A DNA stretch of 64,000 nt, taken from the NCBI RefSeq assembly GCF_000720485.1, contig NZ_JOAX01000035.1, forward strand, positions 1 through 64,000. The letters are read 5' to 3'. Below the pieces are notes generated by a model that worked only from the letters and a program-made list of their open reading frames with translations, was not told the origin of the DNA and ran no database searches. This DNA comes from Streptomyces ochraceiscleroticus. Lineage in GTDB: Bacteria; Actinomycetota; Actinomycetes; Streptomycetales; Streptomycetaceae. The position numbers were made by a program, and so were the translations under genes. This document shows positions 46,883-54,715 of this stretch, one piece after another (position 1 is the first letter of the stretch; the number at the start of each line of letters is the position of its first letter).

Positions 46883-47824
46883 TCAGGTCGCCTCCTCTGT
46901 GCGCGCTCCGGTGAGGAAGCGGATCGGATTGCGGCGGGTCATCAGATCGATCAGGTCCTCGTCCACCCCTGCCGCCCGCAGCCGCGGCAGGAAGGACCGG
47001 AACAGATGGCCGTACCCCTGTCCGCCCTCGCCCCGCAGATAGCCGTGCCGGGAGATGTCGCAACTCAGCAGCACCCGGCCCGCATGCCCGGCCGCCACCA
47101 GCTGCAGCAGCAGCCGCAGCCGGACCGCGTCGCTCTGGTAGCTCTCCTTGCCGATCGTGTCGAAGGCGACGTACGCCCCCCGCTCCGCCAGCTCCCGGTG
47201 CACACCCGAGTCGTCCAGCAGGTCCTGATGGCCGATGCAGATCCGGTGCGGCGGCAGCCCCTCGGCGGTGAGCAACGCCAGCTGGGCGGCGCCGCCCCGG
47301 CCGAGCTGAGCGTGGGTGGCCACGGAGAGGCCGGTGGCCACGGCGGCCCGTGCGGCCGCTTTCAGCGCCCGGACCTCCGGCTCGCTGGGGCGGTCACCAT
47401 GACTGCCGACCTCTCCGATGACGCCGGGGAGTATGCCCTCCGGACCGATGCCTTCGGTGATCTCCCGCACCAGCGTGTCGGTCAGCTCCTCGACGCCGGC
47501 GTCGCCGACCTCGGAAGGGTGGAACGGCTCGTAGTACCAGCCGGTGGCCGCGACGACCGGGACGCCGGAGTCCTTGGAGATCCGGGCCAGCGCGGTCACG
47601 TCGCGGCCCATGCCCCGGCAGCTCAGCTCGATGACCAGCGAAAGACCCAACTCCTCGCGCATCTCGGCGAGTTCGCCGATGACCGCGTCGGTGTGGCGGT
47701 CGTCGAGCACCGCTGCCCGGTCGGTGCCCCGGCGCAGGTCGAGCGCCAGGTGCTCGTGTGCGAGTGCGGGGCCCCGTACGGCGGCGGGGGTGAGGGGGCC
47801 GGTGACGGTCCGGATGTCGTGCAT
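46883..47824 (-). CDS. php: Phosphotriesterase homology protein
   Basis: A 313-residue amidohydrolase-superfamily protein of the PHP/phosphotriesterase-lactonase type. Metal ligands: HEH at residues 23-25, Glu in GVIGEVGSHG (the position where true phosphotriesterase has carboxylated Lys; Php from Escherichia coli also has Glu), His in VATHAQLG, His in CIGHQDLL and Asp in LLSCDISRHG. The usual Php relatives are lactonases or hydrolases of small phosphorylated or carboxylated compounds. It starts 102 bp after yhfT. Confidence 0.9.
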   Translation of the reverse strand: MHDIRTVTGPLTPAAVRGPALAHEHLALDLRRGTDRAAVLDDRHTDAVIGELAEMREELGLSLVIELSCRGMGRDVTALARISKDSGVPVVAATGWYYEPFHPSEVGDAGVEELTDTLVREITEGIGPEGILPGVIGEVGSHGDRPSEPEVRALKAAARAAVATGLSVATHAQLGRGGAAQLALLTAEGLPPHRICIGHQDLLDDSGVHRELAERGAYVAFDTIGKESYQSDAVRLRLLLQLVAAGHAGRVLLSCDISRHGYLRGEGGQGYGHLFRSFLPRLRAAGVDEDLIDLMTRRNPIRFLTGARTEEAT

Positions 47825-47926
47825 GGTGCTGCCTTGCTTTCTTCCTGCCGGAGGGCCGGTCCTGCTGGAGGTCGGTGGCTCGCCCCGTTCCCGTACGCCG
47901 CCGGTCGGGCCTGCGTACGGACCGCG

Positions 47927-49294
47927 TCAGCCCTTGACGGGAGTGAACAGGTCCAGCCAGTACAGGAGGTTGAGGATGACGCCGCCGACGATCACGGCGG
48001 CGGGTGCCGCGGCCATGCGGACCACGACCCGGCCCATCGCCTCGTTCAGCAGGTAGAGCCCGCCGACGATGAGGATGCCGAGGCCGCCGCCCATGGCATT
48101 GGCCGCCATCAGGGAGCCGAAGAGGATGGCCAGCTGCAGCGAGTCGCTGATCGCGCTGCGCAGGTGCTCGGAGGAGTCCCGTACCGACGGCAGCCGACCG
48201 AGTATCCGGCCGATCCACGAGAGCGCCAGCACCTCGACGGCGAAGACCAGGGCTCCGCATATCAGTGCCAGCCAGGGGTTCGGCAGGAGATAGCCGATCG
48301 GGTAGACCAGCGTGAAGCCGGCGATGCCGTAGGCGCCCGAGGCAAGGGCCGTGGTGGCGATCAGCGGGACGAAGCCGAAGACGCGGTAGAAGTCCACCTG
48401 GGCCGCGCCGCTGTAGTCACCCTTGGCGACCAGGAAGCTGGTCGCCTCGCCACCGCCGAAGATGTGCATCTGGGCCAGCAGGCAGACCCCGGCACCCAGC
48501 ACCATGAACAGCGGCAGATGCTTGCGCAGCCGGGTCGCGCTCGTACTGAACAACGAGGCCATCGGGTCGTCGCCGCCCGACGCGTCCTCCGCCGGGCCGT
48601 CGGCTCTTCCGGCCTGCTCGGCCCGCTCCTTCCTGCGCTGCCGCAGATCCTTGGCCACGGCGAACGCGATCAGCATCAGCACGCCCACCGCCATGGCGAT
48701 GGCTCCGGCGAAGATGCCCGGCCACAGCTTCATCGTGGCGACAACCAGGGCCAGTTCGACCAGGCCCGCGATACCGCCGCGCAGCTTGCCGAACTGCTTG
48801 CTGATCGCCAGTACCGGAAAGAGCGTGAAGAGAAAGAGGATCGGCGTCGACATCTGCTGCATCGCGGTGAGGAAGTCGACCGGCAGGTCGTGCGCCAGGC
48901 TGTTGGCACCGTTCAGCCCGAAGACGACGACCGCGCCCCAGGCGGCCCCGAGGACCGGCGCCAGCCACTTCTTCGGCGAGAGGATGCCGAGGATGTCGGT
49001 GGGCAGGAAGAGCAGCCAGGGGTTCAGCACCCCCGTGGACAGCGCCATCGGCGCGCCCAGTCCGAAGATGAAGCCCGCGGAGAGTCCGAAGGACACGGCC
49101 GTGGTGGCGCTGCGGGTCGTGCGCCCCTGAATGAAGTCCAGCATGAAGGGGCGGACGCCGTCATTGAAGACGGCCAGGGCCAGATGCGAGATGAAGGCCG
49201 TCAGGGCGCAGAGGACGATGACGGTCAGCTGCTGTGTCAGCGACAGGCCGAGATCTGTGCTGCCGGCGGCTGCGGCGGCGATGTTCCCACGCAC
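47927..49294 (-). CDS. yhfT: YhfT-like integral membrane transporter
   Basis: A 455-residue protein with about 11-12 hydrophobic segments (LTVIVLCALTAFISHLALAVF, LSAGFIFGLGAPMALSTGVL, KKWLAPVLGAAWGAVVVFGL, LFMVLGAGVCLLAQMHIF, LVYPIGYLLPNPWLALICGAL). A charged loop (DLRQRRKERAEQAGRADGPAED) sits in the middle. FMLDFIQGRTTRSATTAVSFG near the start is characteristic of YhfT. It probably imports the substrate processed by the cluster enzymes, but the compound is unknown. It follows yhfU by 27 bp. Confidence 0.87.
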   Translation of the reverse strand: MRGNIAAAAAGSTDLGLSLTQQLTVIVLCALTAFISHLALAVFNDGVRPFMLDFIQGRTTRSATTAVSFGLSAGFIFGLGAPMALSTGVLNPWLLFLPTDILGILSPKKWLAPVLGAAWGAVVVFGLNGANSLAHDLPVDFLTAMQQMSTPILFLFTLFPVLAISKQFGKLRGGIAGLVELALVVATMKLWPGIFAGAIAMAVGVLMLIAFAVAKDLRQRRKERAEQAGRADGPAEDASGGDDPMASLFSTSATRLRKHLPLFMVLGAGVCLLAQMHIFGGGEATSFLVAKGDYSGAAQVDFYRVFGFVPLIATTALASGAYGIAGFTLVYPIGYLLPNPWLALICGALVFAVEVLALSWIGRILGRLPSVRDSSEHLRSAISDSLQLAILFGSLMAANAMGGGLGILIVGGLYLLNEAMGRVVVRMAAAPAAVIVGGVILNLLYWLDLFTPVKG

Positions 49295-49321
49295 GGCTCA
49301 CTCCTCAATGCCTTGACCGGG

Positions 49322-49681
49322 TCAGGCGTCGTGGGCCGCGATGGCGCGGGCGAGGACGGGGGCGACAGTGTCGATCTTGTCCATGCCGAAGCCGAAGACC
49401 TTCTTGCCGGCGCCGATGAGGGCGCTCACCTCGTCCTCGGTGGGGACGGAGCGGCCGAAGGTGTGGCAGGCGGCGCTGCCCATGAGGCCCAGCAGGACAC
49501 CGAGCGAGGCGCCGGCGCCGGTGTGGCAGGTGCCCAGGTAGTAGTCGGCCTGTCCGGCGCGCAGTTTCATCGCCGCGTCCATGTCGCTGGAGACAGCGAC
49601 GTCGACGCCGTCCAAGGCCAGCTTCTGCACTGTCTCGGCGACCTCGAGCTTGCCGACGCCGCCGGTGAGAATCTTCGTCAT
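49322..49681 (-). CDS. yhfU: YhfU-like protein (DUF2620)
   Basis: A 119-residue Gly-rich protein: MTKILTGGVGKLEVAETVQK, QADYYLGTCHTGAGASLGVLLG and KKVFGFGMDKIDTVAPVLARAI. This matches DUF2620, encoded with YhfT in the yhf operons. It could be a soluble partner of the transporter; a role is not known. The start overlaps the yhfY stop by 4 bp, indicating coupled translation. Confidence 0.87.
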   Translation of the reverse strand: MTKILTGGVGKLEVAETVQKLALDGVDVAVSSDMDAAMKLRAGQADYYLGTCHTGAGASLGVLLGLMGSAACHTFGRSVPTEDEVSALIGAGKKVFGFGMDKIDTVAPVLARAIAAHDA

Positions 49682-50064
49682 GGCACGTCCCTTGTGAGTG
49701 CGTCCTTGGGGAGTACGGCGAGATGCATCGCCAGGAAATTGATCTCGGAGTCGGGCAGCGCGGCGCCCAGTTCCTTCTCGGCGCGCAGGGATATGGCGCG
49801 GGCCCGCGCGACGGCCCGGCGATGGTCGACAAGTTCCGCCGCCACGTCCTCGTCGGTGCGGAACTGCTCGATGGGCTCGCCGCTCAGCAGCCGGGTGAGG
49901 GCCATCACGAGGTGACTGGTCAACAGGCCGGCGGTGTCCTCGGTGACGGGATGACCTTCGGCGGCCAGGGCCGTCAGCTCCTCCTCGACGAATCGCGTCA
50001 CCTGCGGCGGCGCCTGTCCGCTGTCCCGGAAGAGCCGGAGGCGGAGGGCGAGTCGGTCCTCCAT
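49678..50064 (-). CDS. yhfY: YhfY-like PRD-domain protein
   Basis: A 128-residue protein resembling a single PTS-regulation domain (PRD): MEDRLALRLRLFRDSGQAP, LTSHLVMALTRLLSGEPIEQFRTD, then LPDSEINFLAMHLAVLP. PRDs are His-phosphorylated regulatory units; the conserved His in SHLVMA and MHLAVL are visible. It has no DNA-binding part, so it may sense phosphorylation for YhfZ or the enzymes. ATG 50064 follows GGAAAGGACG; the longer upstream frame crosses the promoter and is not coding. First gene of the yhfY-U-T-php-S-X-W operon. Confidence 0.82.
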   Translation of the reverse strand: MEDRLALRLRLFRDSGQAPPQVTRFVEEELTALAAEGHPVTEDTAGLLTSHLVMALTRLLSGEPIEQFRTDEDVAAELVDHRRAVARARAISLRAEKELGAALPDSEINFLAMHLAVLPKDALTRDVP

Positions 50065-50100
50065 GGGGCGTCCTTTCCTCGCGATGCCTGCGGTATGACT

Positions 50101-50136
50101 GATATCGACAGTAACCAGGATTCTGGATATTGACGA
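50101..50136 (-). promoter_or_regulatory. Promoter of the yhfY operon with predicted YhfZ operator
   Basis: On the plus strand TAACCAGGATTCTGGAT at 50112-50128 is identical to the site before yhfZ, and sits in the same place relative to a -10 (minus-strand TACTGT, 50108-50113). The -35, TCGTCA at 50131-50136, is weak. The palindromic core CCAG-n4-CTGG overlaps the spacer, where a repressor would block RNA polymerase. Confidence 0.65.
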
Positions 50137-50314
50137 GAGTCGTGTGCACTCTTTTTCGAATGAGTGAAGGTGTGCTCTGCGGTTGACGCTCGGTTCGGGC
50201 AAGGTGAAGCCGGCGCGCGCCGCCGTCCGGGCCGGTTGCGAGCGGACTCTGTGATCGGCTTCCGGCTGAGGGGATGGTGGCGTCCAGTTTTCTCCGGGGC
50301 CGCCGCTCTCTGGG

Positions 50315-51253
50315 TCAGTACGAAGGCATGCGCTCGCCGCGCAGTACCTCCCCCTGCAGATCGGTGACGACGGACAGGTCCAGTCCGTCTCGTACCGCGC
50401 TCAGGGCAGCGGCGCCCTGCGCCCGTCCTATGAGCGCGGCGCTGGAGTTGCGCAGGGACAGATCGCGGGTGATGTCGTCGCCCAGCGGCAGTACGTCGAC
50501 GTCCGGCCCGAGGTGGTCCTGGACCTCATCGAGATTCCATACCGTGGCGTCCACCTCGCCGCGTGCGAACAGGTCCCGCAGTTGCATGTACGACGCCTCC
50601 ACCCACTGGATGTCGTCGCGTCCGGCGAACGTCCGACCGGCCAGCATCCGCAGGTCCTCGGATGCGGAGTCGACGGCCACCCGGAGCCCCGGCGTTTCCG
50701 GATCCACGCCGTGCCGCAGCAGCAGGCCGTGTGCGCCGACGTACGTGGCCGGGCCGAGGTCGGCGACCAGCTCCAAGGGGAGCTCGTCGAGGAAGCGGTC
50801 GGCGGCGAAGCGGGAGAGTACGACCAGGTCGACCTTGCTCTCCAGTAGGGCCTCGACGCGAGTGGCCGCGCCCCGCATGAACGTGATCGCGAACGGGGCG
50901 CCGGCGCCCTCGAAGGCCGTGCGCAGGCCGGTGGCCAGCCCTTCGTACCGCCGTGAATAGGGGAGGGGCATGGCGGCGAGCAGCGTGCCGAGCCCCGACA
51001 GGCGCCACAGTATGGCCCGGTCGGCCCGCACGAGGAACGTACCGAGGTGACCGCGGGCGACCGTCTCGATCGCACCCGCCTCCTCCAGAAGCTGAAGGGC
51101 GGCCTGGATAGTGCCATTGCCCACGCCGAGCTCCTCGGCGAAGTCGCGGACGCGGGGGAGGCGGGTGTCCTCGTCATGATGGAGCAACAGGGCCGCGAGC
51201 TGCCGGGCAGCCAGTCCATTGCGGGTGAGGAACCGCTCGTCCACGCTGTTCAT
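50315..51253 (-). CDS. yhfZ: YhfZ-like GntR-type transcriptional regulator
   Basis: A 312-residue regulator. The N-terminal winged helix (LPRVRDFAEELGVGNGTIQAALQLLEEAGAIETVARGHLGTFLV, residues about 33-77) is GntR-like. The C-terminal two thirds (about 85-312) resemble a periplasmic-binding-type effector domain, as in the YhfZ family (MPLPYSRRYEGLATGLRTAFE, KVDLVVLSRFAADRFL). ATG 51253 has no Shine-Dalgarno sequence but follows a -10 by 7 bp, so the transcript should be leaderless. It is separated from yhfY by 250 bp with a second operator. Confidence 0.87.
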   Translation of the reverse strand: MNSVDERFLTRNGLAARQLAALLLHHDEDTRLPRVRDFAEELGVGNGTIQAALQLLEEAGAIETVARGHLGTFLVRADRAILWRLSGLGTLLAAMPLPYSRRYEGLATGLRTAFEGAGAPFAITFMRGAATRVEALLESKVDLVVLSRFAADRFLDELPLELVADLGPATYVGAHGLLLRHGVDPETPGLRVAVDSASEDLRMLAGRTFAGRDDIQWVEASYMQLRDLFARGEVDATVWNLDEVQDHLGPDVDVLPLGDDITRDLSLRNSSAALIGRAQGAAALSAVRDGLDLSVVTDLQGEVLRGERMPSY

Positions 51254-51289
51254 GCAAATGACAATAACCAGGATTCTGGATTTTGCCAA
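51254..51289 (-). promoter_or_regulatory. yhfZ promoter with overlapping operator
   Basis: Minus strand: -35 TTGGCA (51284-51289), 17-bp spacer, -10 TATTGT (51261-51266), then 7 bp to the ATG. The 17-bp palindromic site TAACCAGGATTCTGGAT (51265-51281) fills the spacer. Its identity with the site before yhfY points to autoregulation by YhfZ. Confidence 0.65.
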
Positions 51290-51474
51290 GCAATTTTCAC
51301 GAATGAGCGAATGGGCGAGTGTGCAAGGCGTGCGGACAGGGCTCAGTGGGCGCGGACGTCATCGCCGGCACTCACGGCGGCTCGACTTGCCGTTGCCGAG
51401 CCGTGGTGCCCGTGCGAATGACGTCCGCGTCCCCTTCCCGCGACTGCGGAGGTGCCGCGACGGCGGGAGGGTGC

Positions 51475-52362
51475 TCAGCGCGTCCGGGCGATCAGGTAGC
51501 GGAAGACGTTCGGCATCCAGACCGTGCCGTCCGCGCGCTGGTACGGATGCAGCGCCTCCGACAGTTCCTTCTCCACCTGCGCCGGATCGGCGACCTGCAT
51601 CGCCGCGTCGAACAGGCCCGTCGACAGCAGCCCGCGCATCGCACTCGGAAGATCGGCGTACCCGAAGGGGCAGGCCACCCGGCCCGAACCGTCCGGCCGC
51701 AGCCCCGCACGCTCCGCCAGCTCCTCCAGGTCGTCCCGGCTGCTGGGCCGCCAGCCCGCCGCCGCGGGCGACGTCGTCCGGTCGAGCGGGAGGGATGGAT
51801 CCGCGAGCCGTTGCGCCACTCGGAGTACGCCTGCCGTGGCGCATCGCTCGACCGGGCCCCACCCGCCAAGTACCACCGGGCTGCCGCGCTCGGCGAGGGC
51901 CGTCGCCGTCTGCAAGGAGGACGCCAGCCCGTCGACGGTGCTGACGCAGCCCACCGGGTGGAACGCCGTCACCAGATTGAAGCGGTGGGGAGAATCCATG
52001 CACTCCGGTCCGCCGTGCGCCAGGCACGCGGCCGACTCCCCGGAGCCCCCGCCCGCCTGCTCCGGCGCCAGCCGCTCCCGGGCCAGCCGCAGCCGCGGTT
52101 CATCCATGTCCACCCCGCTGACCTGCGCGCCACGGGCCGTGGCCATCAGCAGGGCGAGGCCGGAACCACACCCCAGTGCCAGCAGTCGGGTGTGCGGGCC
52201 GACATCCAGCCGTTGATACACGGCCTCATACAGCGGCACCAGCATCCGTTCCTGGATTTCGGCCCAGTCGCGGGCGCGCGCCCCCGAACCGGGGCCGTCC
52301 GGTGCAGGGTGACCGGAAGGGCCGGAACGCTGGAGGCCGTGCTGTACGAGCGTGGGTGTCAT
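51475..52362 (-). CDS. SAM-dependent methyltransferase
   Basis: A 295-residue class I methyltransferase. Motif I LLALGCGSGLALLMATARG (near residue 65) followed by VSGVDMDEPRLRLARERL binds S-adenosylmethionine. The middle region (NLVTAFHPVGCVSTVDGL) and a Gly/Trp motif (VVLGGWGPVERC) complete the fold; the C-terminal ~100 residues are helical. Substrate unknown. ATG 52362 is used; upstream codons in frame are low-complexity. It is 222 bp upstream, by coordinate, of the yhfZ start; a core Streptomyces gene near rpsP rather than part of the yhf cluster, by inference. Confidence 0.82.
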   Translation of the reverse strand: MTPTLVQHGLQRSGPSGHPAPDGPGSGARARDWAEIQERMLVPLYEAVYQRLDVGPHTRLLALGCGSGLALLMATARGAQVSGVDMDEPRLRLARERLAPEQAGGGSGESAACLAHGGPECMDSPHRFNLVTAFHPVGCVSTVDGLASSLQTATALAERGSPVVLGGWGPVERCATAGVLRVAQRLADPSLPLDRTTSPAAAGWRPSSRDDLEELAERAGLRPDGSGRVACPFGYADLPSAMRGLLSTGLFDAAMQVADPAQVEKELSEALHPYQRADGTVWMPNVFRYLIARTR

Positions 52363-52964
52363 GGAAAGCGCCCCTATCCGCCGAGAGCCCGAGCTTGAGG
52401 AAAATGGTCTTCCGCCCCCGATTTGTTGCGCTGTGCCCCCCGGTCCAGACAACCCCCCATCCATCCCAGAGTCCAGGGGTTGCGCCCGGTTGTCTACCGC
52501 GCGCCCCCGTTTGCGCCGTCCGGGCGCAGGGCGGCCGGCGGCGGGCACGGAGGCGGCCGCTGCCCGGCGCCCTTCATGGGCTTCGAGGCGCCCCTCACCC
52601 GGGTGGCGTACGGCGCTTCGCACCCCCGGCCGTAGGGCGTCCGCAGCACGTGGACGGGGTGGCTTCGGACAGTCGCGGCCTCGCCGGTACGATCACCATG
52701 ATCGCGCGGCCGGCTCTGAGGCCGCGCCGCCCCTTCGGGGCCCGCGGGACACGATGGTGCACAGGTGCTCCATGGCGTCCGCCCGTCCGGTGTGCCGGAC
52801 GTACACGTCGATACATACCGGCTCGGCACCCGGTGCGCGTCTCGTCCACAGAAAGACGCACCCGCCCTCCACGGGCCGCATAAGTGGAAACTGACTGGTA
52901 CGTGCAAATTATTTGGGATGCCCCGGAATCGGAACACTGAGCGGTACCGGCTCGTTGTCACGAC
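52363..52964. other. 602-bp intergenic region
   Basis: No convincing gene. A 62-codon minus-strand frame (52693-52881) and others exist but lack ribosome sites and family features. AT-richer sequence at 52880-52925 (CAAATTATTTGGG) may carry the promoter of the next gene. Confidence 0.4.
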
Positions 52965-53552
52965 GTGAGCACGACACCTGTTCTCGCCGCCGAGCTGGCG
53001 CTCGCTTGGGCCGACATTCAACGGCACCATCCCGAGCTGCCGGATTTGGCCGCGCCCGAATCCCTGATCGGAGAGTCCTCGTCCGCCTGCGGCGCCGAGC
53101 TCTCCTTCGAACGGCTGCTTCATGAGGCAGTTCACGGCATCGCCGCGTCCCGCGGCGTCCGCGACACCTCACGCGCCGGTCGCTACCACAACCGCCGATT
53201 CCTGGCGATCGCCGAGGAGCTGGGCCTGGACCACGCCGACGAGCCGCACCCCAGCAGCGGCTTCTCCCTGGTCACGCTCAACCCCGAAGCCAGAAGGCGG
53301 TACCGCCCCACCATCGAGCGGCTCGGCAGAGCACTCAAGGCGCACACCGTCGCCACTGCGGCCGACAGCAGCCGCAGCTTCCGTGGCCCGGCCGCGCGGC
53401 ACGGCTCCTCCGGTGGCGGCGTAAGGGTCAAGGCCGTCTGCGACTGCGGACGCAACGTCCGGGTCGTCCCCTCCGTGCTCGCCCAGGCCCCCATCGTGTG
53501 CGGCGGCTGCGGCAAGCCGTTCCGCATCCCCGAGGTGGCCGCGGTCGGCTGA
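52965..53552 (+). CDS. SprT-like putative zinc metallopeptidase
   Basis: A 195-residue protein. LLHEAVHGIAASRG (around residues 50-63) contains HExxH, the zinc-peptidase motif. YHNRRFLAIAEELGLDH follows, as in SprT-like domains where a third His lies downstream. The C-terminus has a zinc-ribbon-like pattern CDCGRNVRVVPSVL and CGGCGKPF. The GTG start lacks a strong Shine-Dalgarno sequence. Proteolytic activity is inferred from motif only. Next to rpsP. Confidence 0.72.
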   Translation: MSTTPVLAAELALAWADIQRHHPELPDLAAPESLIGESSSACGAELSFERLLHEAVHGIAASRGVRDTSRAGRYHNRRFLAIAEELGLDHADEPHPSSGFSLVTLNPEARRRYRPTIERLGRALKAHTVATAADSSRSFRGPAARHGSSGGGVRVKAVCDCGRNVRVVPSVLAQAPIVCGGCGKPFRIPEVAAVG

Positions 53553-53813
53553 CCGGGGCACAGGGCCGGCCGCCCGACCGACCGCGGCCGGCCACACCCC
53601 GGACGACGGAAGGCGATCGGCCCTCCTGGTCAGCGGGCGGCGGCCCGAGGTCGGCCGCCCCGTGCTCGTATGGCACAATGGCTAGCTGTACTCGACAGTC
53701 GCACAGGACCCCTCTCTCCTCCGGCTGACGCGTCCATCGGGCACTCGGGTACCGCAACCCCACGTGGCATCTCGTTGTGCCCAACCACGTCAACACCAGG
53801 AGACACCACTCCC

Positions 53814-54257
53814 GTGGCAGTCAAGATCAAGCTGAAGCGTCTGGGCAAGATCCGTTCGCCTCACTACCGCATCGTCGTTGCCGACTCCCGTACCCGCCGT
53901 GACGGCCGGGCCATCGAGGAGATCGGCCTGTACCACCCGGTGCAGAACCCCTCGCGCATCGAGGTCGACTCCGAGCGTGTCCAGTACTGGCTGGGTGTCG
54001 GCGCGCAGCCGACCGAGCCCGTCGCGGCCATCCTCAAGGTCACCGGTGACTGGCAGAAGTTCAAGGGTCTGCCCGCCCCGGCCCCGATGAAGGTCGCCGA
54101 GCCCAAGGCCGACAAGCGCGCCCTCTTCGAGGCCGCCGCCAAGGACGCCGGTGACGAGCCGAAGGGTGAGGCCATCACCCCCAAGGCGAAGAAGGCTGAC
54201 AAGAAGGCGGACGAGGCCGAGGCCGAGACGGCCAAGTCCGAGTCGACCGAGGCCTGA
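53814..54257 (+). CDS. rpsP: 30S ribosomal protein S16 with extended C-terminus
   Basis: A 147-residue ribosomal protein. The core [26 protein letters not shown] through [13 protein letters not shown] is standard. The C-terminal ~65 residues are Ala/Lys/Glu-rich, usual in actinobacteria. GTG 53814 follows AGGAG. Starts the rpsP-khpA-rimM-trmD-rplS block. The 260 bp upstream contain TAGCTGT and TGGCAC near 53670 that may be promoter elements. Confidence 0.97.
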   Translation: MAVKIKLKRLGKIRSPHYRIVVADSRTRRDGRAIEEIGLYHPVQNPSRIEVDSERVQYWLGVGAQPTEPVAAILKVTGDWQKFKGLPAPAPMKVAEPKADKRALFEAAAKDAGDEPKGEAITPKAKKADKKADEAEAETAKSESTEA

Positions 54258-54259
54258 GC

Positions 54260-54499
54260 ATGCTCGAGGAGGCTCTTGAGCACCTCGTCAAAGGCATCGT
54301 CGACAATCCCGACGACGTGCAGGTCGCCTCGCGCAACCTGCGTCGCGGACGCGTCCTGGAGGTCCGGGTGCACCCGGACGACCTCGGCAAGGTGATCGGC
54401 CGTAACGGCCGCACCGCACGCGCTCTGCGTACTGTTGTGGGTGCCCTCGGCGGCCGCGGTATCCGTGTCGACCTCGTCGATGTGGACCAGGTCCGCTGA
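54260..54499 (+). CDS. khpA: KH-domain RNA-binding protein KhpA
   Basis: A 79-residue single KH-domain protein. MLEEALEHLVKGIVDNPDDV at the start and GKVIGRNGRTARALRTVV, which holds the GxxG loop, are diagnostic. It is 2 bp after rpsP and in other bacteria pairs with KhpB in sRNA or division control. Confidence 0.95.
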   Translation: MLEEALEHLVKGIVDNPDDVQVASRNLRRGRVLEVRVHPDDLGKVIGRNGRTARALRTVVGALGGRGIRVDLVDVDQVR

Positions 54500-54514
54500 G
54501 CATCGGAACACCGG

Positions 54515-54553
54515 CACGGGCCGGGGAGGGCTCCAAGCCTTCCCCGGCCCGTG
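54515..54553 (+). terminator. Terminator after khpA
   Basis: A stem of 18 pairs including one G-U (54515-54532 with 54536-54553), loop CCA, followed by TTGTTCG. It can separate rpsP-khpA from rimM-trmD. Confidence 0.8.
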
Positions 54554-54637
54554 TTGTTCGTCTGTGACCACGGCCGGACGATGGATCCAGGCGGCGAATC
54601 CCGGACCGTCACCACAAGCGGCCCACTCATGACCCCC

Positions 54638-54702
54638 ACCATCAATTGAGAAACCACATCGGTGAGCAACCCCGTCCGCGAGAGCGGCGGCGGTTTAGCC
54701 GC
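54638..54702 (+). ncRNA. Candidate structured RNA motif, copy B (rimM leader)
   Basis: ACCATCAATTGAG, GAGCAACCCC, hairpin CCGC-GAGA-GCGG (54676-54687), then GCGGC-GGTTTA-GCCGC (54687-54702). It ends 3 bases before the rimM Shine-Dalgarno GAGG. Compared with copy A, the inner pair of hairpin 2 is G-C instead of C-G, a compensatory change. The position fits a leader that could regulate rimM-trmD translation. Confidence 0.5.
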
Positions 54703-54715
54703 AAAGAGGTGCATT

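Noticed and set aside
46664..49915. A plus-strand frame of about 1080 codons opposite the yhf cluster
   Set aside because: Rich in His/Gln/Gly without any recognisable motif; the minus-strand genes have clear family signatures and ribosome sites.
43007..51253. The yhf cluster as a recent low-GC import
   Set aside because: Base composition and codon use look like the neighbours; any transfer was from another high-GC actinobacterium or is old.
52693..52881. A 62-codon minus-strand frame between the methyltransferase and SprT-like genes
   Set aside because: No ribosome site, no family features, and competing frames of similar length.
54662..54664. GTG as the rimM start
   Set aside because: It has no ribosome site and adds residues foreign to RimM; TTG 54716 with GAGG 6 bp upstream gives the known N-terminus.
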